DNA of 64,000 bases, from assembly GCA_963204725.1 (NCBI GenBank), contig CAUJHH010000072.1, positions 62,001 through 126,000 of the forward strand. The letters are read 5' to 3'. Positions 52,287 to 60,620 of this stretch are shown piece after piece. The position numbers and the translations under genes were made by a program. Each line of letters opens with the position of its first letter. Positions within the stretch are counted from its first letter, which is position 1. Source of the stretch: Planctomycetota bacterium (GTDB lineage: Bacteria > Planctomycetota > Phycisphaerae > Phycisphaerales > UBA1924). The notes below the pieces were generated by a model. That model searched no databases. It had not been told where the DNA came from and saw only the letters and a list, made by a program, of their open reading frames with translations.

Positions 52287-53441
52287 GTGCCCCCCCCGCC
52301 CCTCCACATTGGTCCTCTGAGGCTGTCGACCAACCTGCTGCTCGCGCCGATCGCGGGGTATTGCGACCTGGCGTTTCGGACGGTCTGCCGCGAGTTTGGG
52401 GGGTTGGGCCTGGCGTGCACGGATCTGCTATCGCCTCAGGGGCTCTTGCGTGGAACGGCGACGTCGCTGGATCTGGCGAAGACGAACGACTTTGACAAGC
52501 CGGTGGGCATGCAGCTTTACGGCAGCGATCCGGAGATCATGGCCCAGGGGGCGCGGTGGGCCGTTGAGCATGGCGCGACCGTGGTCGACATCAACATGGG
52601 CTGCCCGGTGGACAAGGTGACGAAGAAGGATGGCGGGTCGAAGCTGCTGACGGATCTCTCGAGGGCGGTGGGGGTGGCGGAGCGGGTCGCGAGGGAACTG
52701 GAGAAGATGCCGCTGAGCGCGGAGGAGTGGGCGAAGCGGCTGGGTGATGCGAGATTTGGAACGGGCGCGGCGGTTCGCGGCGGCGCAAACGTGCCGCTGA
52801 CGTGCAAGATCCGGCTCTGCTGGCACACATCGGACTTTGAGTCGGGCGCGGCGTGCTCGCCTCATCTGGCGCGGATGCTGGCGGATGTGGGCGTGTGCGC
52901 GGTGACGGTGCACGGTCGCACGACAGAGGACAAGTTTGCGGGGAATGTGCGGCTGGAGGGGATCGCGCGCGTGGTGGAGGCGGTGGATGGGAGGATTCCC
53001 ATCATCGGCAACGGCGATGTCCGCGAGCCCGAGGATGCACGCCGCATGGTCGCGTTCACCGGCTGCGCCGGCGTCATGATCGGACGGGGCGCACTCTCAA
53101 CACCGTGGGTCTTCCGCGACACTTGGTCGCTGCTCGTCGATGGCGTGACGCCGCCTGCGCCGAGTGAAGCCGAGATCATCGCGATGATCCGTCGGTTCTT
53201 CGTGCTGATGCAAGGACAGCGCGATGACCGGTACGCACTCTTTCAGATCTCGAGGCGGGTGTCATGGTTCGCCAAGCGGCTTGGGATCCAGCCTGATGGG
53301 AAGCGAGTGGGGGTGAAGCCCTTCAAGGAAGCGGTTCGGCTCGCGAGGCACCCCGAGGAGATTCACGCCGCGTTGGACCGATATCTCGACGGGGGCCTGC
53401 GTACGTGGGATTCCGAGCCTGAGGCGGCGGGCGCATTATGA
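52287..53441 (+). CDS. dus: tRNA-dihydrouridine synthase
   Basis: About 384 residues from the GTG at 52287; a TTG at 52269 is an alternative. FMN-binding TIM barrel: LLLAPIAGYCDLAFR, MQLYGSDPEIMAQGA, INMGCPVDKVTKKDGGSKLL (catalytic Cys in GCPVDKV), VTVHGRTTEDKF and IIGNGDV. Reduces uridine in tRNA D-loops. An insertion of about 35 residues (SAEEWAKRLGDARFGTGAAVRGGAN) precedes LTCKIRL, unusual for the family. Confidence 0.93.
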   Translation: MPPPPLHIGPLRLSTNLLLAPIAGYCDLAFRTVCREFGGLGLACTDLLSPQGLLRGTATSLDLAKTNDFDKPVGMQLYGSDPEIMAQGARWAVEHGATVVDINMGCPVDKVTKKDGGSKLLTDLSRAVGVAERVARELEKMPLSAEEWAKRLGDARFGTGAAVRGGANVPLTCKIRLCWHTSDFESGAACSPHLARMLADVGVCAVTVHGRTTEDKFAGNVRLEGIARVVEAVDGRIPIIGNGDVREPEDARRMVAFTGCAGVMIGRGALSTPWVFRDTWSLLVDGVTPPAPSEAEIIAMIRRFFVLMQGQRDDRYALFQISRRVSWFAKRLGIQPDGKRVGVKPFKEAVRLARHPEEIHAALDRYLDGGLRTWDSEPEAAGAL

Positions 53442-53523
53442 GGGAACGGGCCTGTCGGTGAATTGAGTGTCATATTGAGTCGGCCTCATGTATAGTCTGG
53501 GTCTCGGCAATGAGGAGTGAGAC

Positions 53524-54609
53524 ATGATTCGCACCCGGTCGGCTTTGGCGTCCGCCTTTCTGGCAGCAGCACCGGCGTTCACGGTGTGCGCTTCAGACCC
53601 ATATCTGCTGACTATCCAGCCGGGCGCGTCGATGTCGACATCGAACTCGATCTTCGCACCATCGAGCGGCACGCTCATCGGCAACTACGACGCGACATCG
53701 AACCCTGCCGGCACACGCACCCTGCCCGGCCTCTTCGGCGGAAGCGGCAACAACGCGATCCCGCTGTCTCTCGATGTAGAGGTCGGCGGCGACAACGAGA
53801 CCTCTCCGGCCGGATCGATGACGATCGTCACGAATGTCGGAGCTGGCACGTTCGCGATTGCATCTCTCGGACTCGATCTTCTCAACGAGACGGTAATCGA
53901 GTTGCCAATCACTGCCACGATCCAGTACAGCACCTTCCGGACGGTGAGTCCGTCGTTCCTGTATCTCGGGGGTGTTCCTCTCGCGATTCCTTTTGGCAGC
54001 GCGCGGGTCACGGTGCTCGATGCGACGCTGGGAGCGGGCGTCTCAGGGGGGACGATGACACCGAACGGCGACGGCTCCTACACGCTGAACGGTGTGGCCG
54101 CGCTCGATGTCGCGTTCCAGGCGGTTCTGCTCGATCAGCCGGTGGATGGGGGCACCGTCCCGGTGATCGCGCCGATTGGCGGCACGTTTACGCCGTCGAT
54201 CGATGGCTCGACGGCCACGCTCTCGATTTCGATCGGGATCTCGAACGCCAGCGAGGTTCCCGGGCCGTTCCCGGCGGTGGAGAATGTGCCGTTCGATCTG
54301 CCGACGCTCGACTCGAATGCGCCGGCTCACGTGTTGCTCACGCTCAACTTCGAGCGGATCGATCTCACGCTCGAGGGCGCTGTGGCGGGGATTGCTGCGG
54401 GCTCACGCCTCTGCCGCGCGGATTTCAATCTGGATGGCGTGGCGGACATCCTTGACTTTCTCGACTTTCTGGCCGGCTTTGGAGACTGCCAGGGGCTTCC
54501 CTCGCCCTGCCCGGATCAGATTCTGGATGCTGATGTGAATTCTGATGGGCTCGTTGATATTCTGGACTTCCTGGACTTCTTGCAGGCGTTCTCGGACGGA
54601 TGCGAGTAA
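53524..54609 (+). CDS. secreted protein with C-terminal dockerin/EF-hand-like repeats
   Basis: 361 residues. AATGAGGAGTGAGAC gives a good ribosome-binding site; TATAGT at 53491 is a promoter-like -10. Signal peptide LASAFLAAAPAFTVCA. The middle is a beta-rich PEP-CTERM-protein-like domain. At the end two calcium-loop repeats: DFNLDGVADILDFLDFLAGF and DVNSDGLVDILDFLDFLQAF, with Cys pairs flanking, the dockerin-type domain typical of Planctomycetes surface proteins. Confidence 0.85.
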   Translation: MIRTRSALASAFLAAAPAFTVCASDPYLLTIQPGASMSTSNSIFAPSSGTLIGNYDATSNPAGTRTLPGLFGGSGNNAIPLSLDVEVGGDNETSPAGSMTIVTNVGAGTFAIASLGLDLLNETVIELPITATIQYSTFRTVSPSFLYLGGVPLAIPFGSARVTVLDATLGAGVSGGTMTPNGDGSYTLNGVAALDVAFQAVLLDQPVDGGTVPVIAPIGGTFTPSIDGSTATLSISIGISNASEVPGPFPAVENVPFDLPTLDSNAPAHVLLTLNFERIDLTLEGAVAGIAAGSRLCRADFNLDGVADILDFLDFLAGFGDCQGLPSPCPDQILDADVNSDGLVDILDFLDFLQAFSDGCE

Positions 54610-54774
54610 GACAGGACCGGAGCTCTGCAACCGAACCGGGTCGAAGTGGGTACGGATTCGATTCGGGGAGCGTGTGCGCTGGTGCGTATGATCACGGGCA
54701 ACGGCGATCGCTCTTGATCCGGAGTGTTCGCACGGAGATGCGGCGACGACCTGATTGCTCGCAAGGAGATTGGA

Positions 54775-55878
54775 ATGAAGGCCATTCCCACCACAGTCAC
54801 CCTGACGCTTCTGGCCGGGTTCGCGCCGCTTGCTGCGGCACAGCTTCTCGCGCCTCCGGCCGCTTCGACCGACGTTGCCGCACCTCTGCTGGGCCACGCC
54901 GCGATTTCGTTCGATCGTATGGCCCACGACTTTGGCGAGATTCTCGACGATGAGAACGTTGAGACGACGTTCACATTCACGAACACGGGCGACACGACGC
55001 TTGAGATTCTGGATCACCGCGCCACGTGCGGCTGCACCGTCCCAGAGATCTCCAAGCGATCGCTGCTGCCGGGCGAGTCGGCCGGTCTGAAGGTTGTCTT
55101 CCATCCGGCCCACAAGCGGGGGCAGCAGCACCAGACGGTGACGCTGATGACCAATGCGACGGACCAGCCGCAGGTGGTGCTCACGATCAACGCGAACGTG
55201 CGCCAGACGACATGGTCTGATCCGGCGGTGGCGCACTTCTCACGCATCGACAAGGGCGACGATCGTGCGATCGAAGTGGATGTCTATTCGCGTGTGCCGG
55301 GCTTCAAGGTGGAGAGCGCAACGTTTGTTGAGAGCGCGGCGATCGGCAACGCCATCCCGTTCAAGGCTGTCGTTGGTGAGCCGACTGAGGTTCCCGGTGA
55401 CGCGGAGGGAGAGATTCTTCGGAAGTACACGATCACCATCACGCTTGCGCCGACAGTTGCGATCGGCAACCACACCGAGACGATCTCGATCAAGACGAAC
55501 GATCCGAGGAAGCCGGTGATCCAGCAGCAGGTCATCGCGGAGGTGGTGGGCGATCTGATTCCCAATCCGAATCGGGTCTCGCTCGGGGTCGTTCGTCCGG
55601 GTGACGCGCTGCGTGCCGAGTTCAAGATCACGAGCCGCAGCGTGAAGCCGTTCAAGATCCTGAAGGCCGAGGTGTCGCCGGTGGGCGGAGCGGACCTCAA
55701 GGTTCTGATCGAGTCGGTTGCCGAGGGCGGCGCTCCGGAGATCAAGATCACGCTCTTGGGGACCGCTCCCACGACCGTGCAGCCGATCCGGGGCAAGATA
55801 GAGTTGACGACGAACAGCAAGGATCAGCCGAAGATCGAGGTGCCGTTCTATGCCACCGTCCGCGGAAGCAGCCGCTGA
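54775..55878 (+). CDS. DUF1573 protein, secreted
   Basis: 367 residues from the ATG at 54775, AAGGAGA upstream. Signal peptide ending near AAAQ. The DUF1573 (ASH-like beta-sandwich) unit is FDRMAHDFGEILDDENVETTFTFTNTG with the Cys pair in DHRATCGCTVPEIS; two further sandwich units follow. First of three overlapping genes (DUF1573, rhodanese, MauE), probably translated as a unit. Confidence 0.85.
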   Translation: MKAIPTTVTLTLLAGFAPLAAAQLLAPPAASTDVAAPLLGHAAISFDRMAHDFGEILDDENVETTFTFTNTGDTTLEILDHRATCGCTVPEISKRSLLPGESAGLKVVFHPAHKRGQQHQTVTLMTNATDQPQVVLTINANVRQTTWSDPAVAHFSRIDKGDDRAIEVDVYSRVPGFKVESATFVESAAIGNAIPFKAVVGEPTEVPGDAEGEILRKYTITITLAPTVAIGNHTETISIKTNDPRKPVIQQQVIAEVVGDLIPNPNRVSLGVVRPGDALRAEFKITSRSVKPFKILKAEVSPVGGADLKVLIESVAEGGAPEIKITLLGTAPTTVQPIRGKIELTTNSKDQPKIEVPFYATVRGSSR

Positions 55879-56482
55879 GTCGATCGACGGGTGCGCCGCG
55901 CGGGGCTTTCGGTGCCCGCTCGGCAGCCTGTTCGGGCGCGCGCTGATCGTGGTGGCGATTGCGGGCCTGATCGGCGTCGCAGACTCTGCCCGGCGTCCGA
56001 TCCAGTTGACGCTCAATCCCAACGTGTCCGTGCCGGTCGGTGCCGGACAGGCGTCGCCTCGGGCCGCCGCGGCACCAGCTGCAGATCCGCACGGCGACGA
56101 TTCCCCACCCGGCGTGCTCGGCCCTTACGTTGATCTCTTGCAGGCCAAGGCGGTCTATGACTCGTTGGAGGCAGACTTCATCGACGCTCGCGAGCCCGCA
56201 CAGTTCGGACCCGGTCACATCCCCGGCGCGTACAACCTGACGCAGGCCGACTTCACAGGGCGCACGACGCCGGAGGCGCTTGAGTTCCTCGATCGCTCGC
56301 GTCCGGTCGTAATCTATTGCGACGGGGGCGACTGCCACGCGTCGGAGAATGTCGCCATCCTGCTTCAGCAGGCGGGATTCTCATCGATCCACATCATGAC
56401 CGTCGGATTCCCGGCCTGGGTGGAGGCGGGTTACGAAGTCGAGAGTCGTCCGGAAGACGACGCCACAGGGGGTGGTCGTTGA
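55850..56482 (+). CDS. membrane-anchored rhodanese domain protein
   Basis: 210 residues; the ATG at 55850 overlaps the DUF1573 end by 29 bases. One N-terminal membrane segment (ALIVVAIAGLIGV). Rhodanese: ADFIDAREPAQFGPGHIPGAYNL, and catalytic loop YCDGGDCHAS with Cys157. The loop with a second Cys (CDGGDC) suggests thiosulfate or arsenate/phosphatase-like chemistry, here unresolved. The soluble domain probably faces the periplasm. Confidence 0.85.
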   Translation: MPPSAEAAAESIDGCAARGFRCPLGSLFGRALIVVAIAGLIGVADSARRPIQLTLNPNVSVPVGAGQASPRAAAAPAADPHGDDSPPGVLGPYVDLLQAKAVYDSLEADFIDAREPAQFGPGHIPGAYNLTQADFTGRTTPEALEFLDRSRPVVIYCDGGDCHASENVAILLQQAGFSSIHIMTVGFPAWVEAGYEVESRPEDDATGGGR

Positions 56483-57000
56483 CGACCCGCACGTGCTGCG
56501 CAGTCGGTGGACGGGCCGGCCCGGCGACGGGATTCGGAGCCGTCGCGCTGCTCGCGTTGAGGGTCTTTCTCGGCGGCGTGTTGCTGTTTGCGGCGGCGGT
56601 AAAGCTCCGTGATCCGCAGCAGTTCGCGTTTGCGATCAACGCCTATCAGTTGATTCCTCCCGAAGCAAAGCACCTGGTCTCGATCGGCGCGTTCGTTGTG
56701 CCGTGGCTGGAACTCCTTGTGGGGTTGATGCTCGTCCTGGGCCTCTGGTGCCGCTCGGCTGCGCTGGCCGCCTCCTGCCTCATGGGACTGTTCGTCTACG
56801 CCGTGTGGAGCGTCATCGCCAGAGATCTGAATGTGACGTGCGGCTGTTTCGGCAAACTCAAGGGGCCGTTCGGCTGTGAGGGCCCGATCGGAGCCTGCAA
56901 GCTCGCAGAGAACGCCACGCTCCTTGCGGCGTCACTGACCTTGGTGTGCTTCGGCTCGGGGCGGATCGCGGTCGATGCGCTGTTGCGTCGGAACGCCTGA
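56479..57000 (+). CDS. MauE/DoxX-like membrane redox protein
   Basis: 173 residues from a TTG at 56479 overlapping the rhodanese stop; a later start is possible. Four membrane helices, family features LRVFLGGVLLFAAAVKLRDP and the cysteine site NVTCGCFGKLKGPFGCEGP with four Cys, as in MauE. MauE-like proteins handle thiol/disulfide transfer. With the DUF1573 and rhodanese neighbours it suggests a sulfur or oxidative-folding module. Confidence 0.8.
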   Translation: MTTRTCCAVGGRAGPATGFGAVALLALRVFLGGVLLFAAAVKLRDPQQFAFAINAYQLIPPEAKHLVSIGAFVVPWLELLVGLMLVLGLWCRSAALAASCLMGLFVYAVWSVIARDLNVTCGCFGKLKGPFGCEGPIGACKLAENATLLAASLTLVCFGSGRIAVDALLRRNA

Positions 57001-57130
57001 CACCAACCGACCACGCTAGAACCGCGCAATGATCCGGCCTATGGTCTCTGCCCGGCGTGTGTCGTCACGCGCCGTTCGATGACCGTCGCCCACGGATTCC
57101 CGCGGGCCCAAGCCCAAGACGGAGCCACAG

Positions 57131-57373
57131 ATGAGCCGTTTCAACAGATTCACGCAGACCCCGAAGATCAAGGTGACTCGCAAGACCGCCAGCGGCACGC
57201 AGTATGTTGACTGGAAGGATGTCGAGAACCTTCGACGCATGATGAGCCCCAACGGCAAGATCTACGGCCGCAAGCGCCTGAGCACGAGCGCCCGCGAGCA
57301 GAAGATGATCGCACAGGCCGTCAAGCGGGCTCGTTTCATGGGTCTGCTGCCCTACACCTCCGCCACGCTCTGA
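57131..57373 (+). CDS. rpsR: 30S ribosomal protein S18
   Basis: 80 residues. YVDWKDVENLRRMMSPNGKIYGRKRLSTSAREQKMIAQAVKRARFMGLLPY is bS18. It lies apart from rpsF and rplI, its usual partners, which are not in the window. Confidence 0.95.
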   Translation: MSRFNRFTQTPKIKVTRKTASGTQYVDWKDVENLRRMMSPNGKIYGRKRLSTSAREQKMIAQAVKRARFMGLLPYTSATL

Positions 57374-57445
57374 TCCGATTGGTGTGCCCATACGGACGTG
57401 CGATGCCGCACGCCCGTGGGCCATCAGCGCAGGAACACGGTCGCG

Positions 57446-57952
57446 ATGTCCGCAACCGCTCCGCTTCGGCCGTACCACGATGTTCGCGTCACAGCGCGTG
57501 CGTATGTTTTTGATCGGCGGGAACGCGAGCGTGTGATGCGTGACGTGATCGATGCGCTCTGGGAGGCCACGAGCCCGGTTGGCGTCTCCTGGATCGGGTT
57601 CTATCTCAGGGCTCAGGGGCGGGATGAGATGGTCCTGGGGCCGTCGCGGAACAAGCCGGCGTGCTCGCCGATCGGCCTGCAGGGCATGTGTGGGCGCTGC
57701 CTGATCGAACGCAAGTCCATTCTCGTTGCCGATGTTCGCACGCTTGGAGCGAACTACATCGCCTGCGATCCGAAGGACATGTCGGAAGCGGTGGTTCCGC
57801 TGCTCGACTCCGATGGCGGATGTGACGCCGTGCTTGATGCCGATTCCTACGACGTCGACGCGTTCACCCAGCACGACATCGACCACATGGGAGCGATTCT
57901 GCTTCGTGCGGGTCTGGCCGCCCGGATGGCTCCGTCAACGCTCTCGCTCTGA
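57446..57952 (+). CDS. msrC: free methionine-(R)-sulfoxide reductase (GAF domain)
   Basis: 168 residues from the ATG at 57446. The GAF domain has all three cysteines of fRMsr: NKPACSPI (Cys73), GMCGRC (Cys82) and YIACDPKD (Cys107), with GFYLRAQGRDEMVLGPSRN before. It would reduce free Met-R-sulfoxide with thioredoxin. Extra Cys and an odd DSDGG spacing are minor departures. Ends 51 bases before the GNAT cluster starts. Confidence 0.8.
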   Translation: MSATAPLRPYHDVRVTARAYVFDRRERERVMRDVIDALWEATSPVGVSWIGFYLRAQGRDEMVLGPSRNKPACSPIGLQGMCGRCLIERKSILVADVRTLGANYIACDPKDMSEAVVPLLDSDGGCDAVLDADSYDVDAFTQHDIDHMGAILLRAGLAARMAPSTLSL

Positions 57953-58003
57953 ACGAGATCACTCCGGCCGGTGCGGTCGATACAGATCGGCTACCCTCGC
58001 GCC

Positions 58004-58480
58004 ATGCCCGAGCATGCGATCTACTCCGCAACGCGCGGCGGATTCCTGATCTCGACCGATCCGGCGTTGCTTGATGTCGCCGAAGTGCACTCGTTCCTGA
58101 CGACGTGCTACTGGTCGCCCGGCATCCCGCGCCACATCGTCGAGCGGGCGATCTCACACTCGCTCTGCTTCGGCCTCTATGGTGCGGCGGGCGATGGCCC
58201 GACCCGTCCGCAGATCGGCTTCGCAAGGGTGGTCACCGATCGAGCCAGCTTCGCGTACCTCTGCGATGTCTTTGTGCTTGAGCCGTTTCGAGGGCAGGGT
58301 CTCGGCCACTGGCTGATGGAATCGGTCTTCGCTCATCCGGATCTTCAGGGCCTGCGACGGTTCATGCTGATGACGTGGGACGCCCATGGCCTGTATGAGC
58401 GGTTCGGTTTCTCGGGACTGGCGGATCCGACCCGCTGTATGGCGCGATGGAATCCGAGCGTGTACACGACGCCTCGGTGA
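58004..58480 (+). CDS. GNAT-family acetyltransferase (GNAT1)
   Basis: 158 residues from the ATG at 58004. Acetyl-CoA motif VFVLEPFRGQGLGHWLMESV (R-G-x-G-L-G) and the C-terminal YERFGFSGL tail. Closest in shape to the arylamine-like or YitI-type GNATs; substrate unknown. First of five clustered genes; 68 bases before the first ATP-grasp gene. Confidence 0.85.
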   Translation: MPEHAIYSATRGGFLISTDPALLDVAEVHSFLTTCYWSPGIPRHIVERAISHSLCFGLYGAAGDGPTRPQIGFARVVTDRASFAYLCDVFVLEPFRGQGLGHWLMESVFAHPDLQGLRRFMLMTWDAHGLYERFGFSGLADPTRCMARWNPSVYTTPR

Positions 58481-58548
58481 ATCGGCGCCGGCGGGCTCCG
58501 CACGAGTCGAGACTGGGCCCATACGCTTCGGAGAGTCTGGAGTCTCTC

Positions 58549-59577
58549 ATGCACCAGTTGCACATCGCGCTCACGTACGACCTCAAGGCGACCTATCTCG
58601 AACTCGGATACTCCGAGGACGAGTGCGCCGAGCTCGACAGCCCGGTGACGGTTGATGCGCTCGCGGGCGTTGCCGAGTCGATGGGGCACCGCACGACGCG
58701 GGTGGGGCATATCAAGGATCTTTCGGCCCGGCTTGTGGCTGGTGAGCGGTGGGATCTGGTCATCAACATCGCCGAGGGCATGCACGGCATTGGGCGCGAG
58801 TCGCAGGTGCCCGCGCTGCTCGACGCGTACCAGATTCCATACACATTCAGCGATCCACTGGTCTGCGCGCTCACGCTCCACAAGGCGATGTGCAAGCGCG
58901 TGGTCCGCGACATGGGGATCAACACCGCGGGCTTCGCGCTCGTGGAGCGCGAGTCAGAGATCGGCGCCGTGCGCCTCGCATACCCGCTCTTTGCCAAGCC
59001 GGTGGCGGAAGGATCGAGCAAGGGCGTGACTGGGCGATCGCGCATCGAGTCCGCATCGGACCTCCGCGCGACATGTCAGGACCTCCTTGAGCGGTACAAG
59101 CAGCCGGTGCTTGTCGAGGAGTACCTGCCCGGACGCGAGTTCACGGTCGGCATCGTTGGCACGGGAGAGCGAGCCCGCACGATCGGCTGTATGGAGGTCC
59201 ATCTGTCGGAGCGGGCCGAGCCGGGCGTCTATTCGTCGGCGAACAAGAGCGACTGGATCGGCAAGGTCTCTTACTCCATCGCGACGGATGTCGAGGCCAT
59301 TGCGTCCTCGGAGCTCGCGCTGAGCGCCTATCGCGGGCTGGGCTGTCGCGACGTCTCGCGTGTGGATGTTCGCACCGATCGGAACGGGAACCCGGCGTTC
59401 ATTGAGATCAATCCGCTGCCGGGATTGAATCCCGAGTGGTCCGATCTGCCCTTTCTCTGTCGCTACGCGGGCATCGCGTATGACGATCTCATTCGTTGGA
59501 TTCTCGAGTCGGCAATGGAGCGTGTGCCGGCGGCGCAGGCGCTGTGGCCCCCGCATTCGTCCTCGGGAGTTCGATGA
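58549..59577 (+). CDS. D-Ala-D-Ala-ligase-like ATP-grasp enzyme (A)
   Basis: 342 residues from the ATG at 58549. DLVINIAEGMHGIGRESQVPALLDAY, then YPLFAKPVAEGSSKGVTGRS (ATP-binding), VEEYLPGREFTVGI and PAFIEINPLPGLNPEWSD follow the D-alanine-D-alanine ligase fold. These ligases join a carboxylate to an amine using ATP. Unlike true Ddl, it sits in a GNAT/deacetylase cluster away from mur genes. Ends in an ATGA overlap with ligase B. Confidence 0.88.
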   Translation: MHQLHIALTYDLKATYLELGYSEDECAELDSPVTVDALAGVAESMGHRTTRVGHIKDLSARLVAGERWDLVINIAEGMHGIGRESQVPALLDAYQIPYTFSDPLVCALTLHKAMCKRVVRDMGINTAGFALVERESEIGAVRLAYPLFAKPVAEGSSKGVTGRSRIESASDLRATCQDLLERYKQPVLVEEYLPGREFTVGIVGTGERARTIGCMEVHLSERAEPGVYSSANKSDWIGKVSYSIATDVEAIASSELALSAYRGLGCRDVSRVDVRTDRNGNPAFIEINPLPGLNPEWSDLPFLCRYAGIAYDDLIRWILESAMERVPAAQALWPPHSSSGVR

Positions 59578-60617
59578 AGATCCTCATCCTTCACGATGAT
59601 GTAGCGCCCGACGCTCCTCCCGATGTGCAGGACGGCCTTGCGCAGGTCAACGCCGTTGCCGCCGCGCTCCGCGGGTTGGGCCACGAGGCCCACCCTTGTG
59701 CATGCACGCTCGACCTGTCCGCGCTCGAGCAGACCCTGGCCGCCGATCGACCGGATCTGGTGTTCAACCTGGTAGAGTCGCTTGCGGGGCGCGGGCGGAT
59801 GGTCGTGGCGGTGCCGCTGCTGCTCGAGTCGCTCTCGATTCCCTTCACCGGCAACGGATCGGCACCGACGTTTCTGACGGCGAACAAGCTGACTGCCAAG
59901 CGGCTGATGGGCGGGGCGAGTCTGCCAACGGCGGATTGGATCGAGCTGGATCCGGCACGTCGGCACGTTCCGACGCACGCTGCCGATGGCGGCGTGTTCC
60001 CCCGCGACGCGACATGGATCGTCAAGAGCGTCTGGGAGCATGCCTCGATCGGACTTGATGAGGATTCGGTGGTGACGGTCGCGACGCGCGAGCAGCTGGA
60101 GTCGGAGGTCGAACAGCGTCTGCCCTCTCTCGGAGGCGAGGGCTTCGCCGAACGGTTCATCGACGGGCGTGAGTTCAATATTGCGTTGCTGGAGGATGGG
60201 CAGAATCCCGGGGTGCCAGAGATCCTCCCCCTCGCGGAGATGCGATTCGAGGGATACGGCGACTCGAAGCCCAAGGTCATCGGGTATCGGGCCAAGTGGG
60301 ACGAATCGAGCGAGGAATACCGGCGCACGGTCCGCCGCTTCGAGTTTCCGCCGGACGATGCCGCTCTGCTCGAGCGGCTGCGACTCGTCTCGTGTCGCGC
60401 GTGGGCGGCCTTTGGTCTCTCTGGCTATGCAAGAGTGGACATCCGCATCGATATGAATGGCGAGCCCTGGATCCTTGAAGTGAACACCAATCCGTGCATC
60501 GCGCCCGACGCTGGGTACGCGGCGGCGGTGGCGCGAGCGGGCATGGACTACGCGGCAGCAATCGATCGCATCGTCGACGCCGCGCTGCGGCGCGCTCTGG
60601 GCAACCAGACAGGATGA
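59574..60617 (+). CDS. D-Ala-D-Ala-ligase-like ATP-grasp enzyme (B)
   Basis: 347 residues. MKILILHDDVAPDAPPDVQD, PDLVFNLVESLAGRGRMVV, SIPFTGNGSAP, WIVKSVWEHASIGLDEDSVV, AERFIDGREFNIALLED and GEPWILEVNTNPCIAPDAG again show the ATP-grasp ligase fold, divergent from A. Four-base overlap with A suggests translational coupling. Three bases before the deacetylase gene. A dipeptide-like bond-forming role is inferred. Confidence 0.88.
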   Translation: MKILILHDDVAPDAPPDVQDGLAQVNAVAAALRGLGHEAHPCACTLDLSALEQTLAADRPDLVFNLVESLAGRGRMVVAVPLLLESLSIPFTGNGSAPTFLTANKLTAKRLMGGASLPTADWIELDPARRHVPTHAADGGVFPRDATWIVKSVWEHASIGLDEDSVVTVATREQLESEVEQRLPSLGGEGFAERFIDGREFNIALLEDGQNPGVPEILPLAEMRFEGYGDSKPKVIGYRAKWDESSEEYRRTVRRFEFPPDDAALLERLRLVSCRAWAAFGLSGYARVDIRIDMNGEPWILEVNTNPCIAPDAGYAAAVARAGMDYAAAIDRIVDAALRRALGNQTG

Positions 60618-60620
60618 CAC

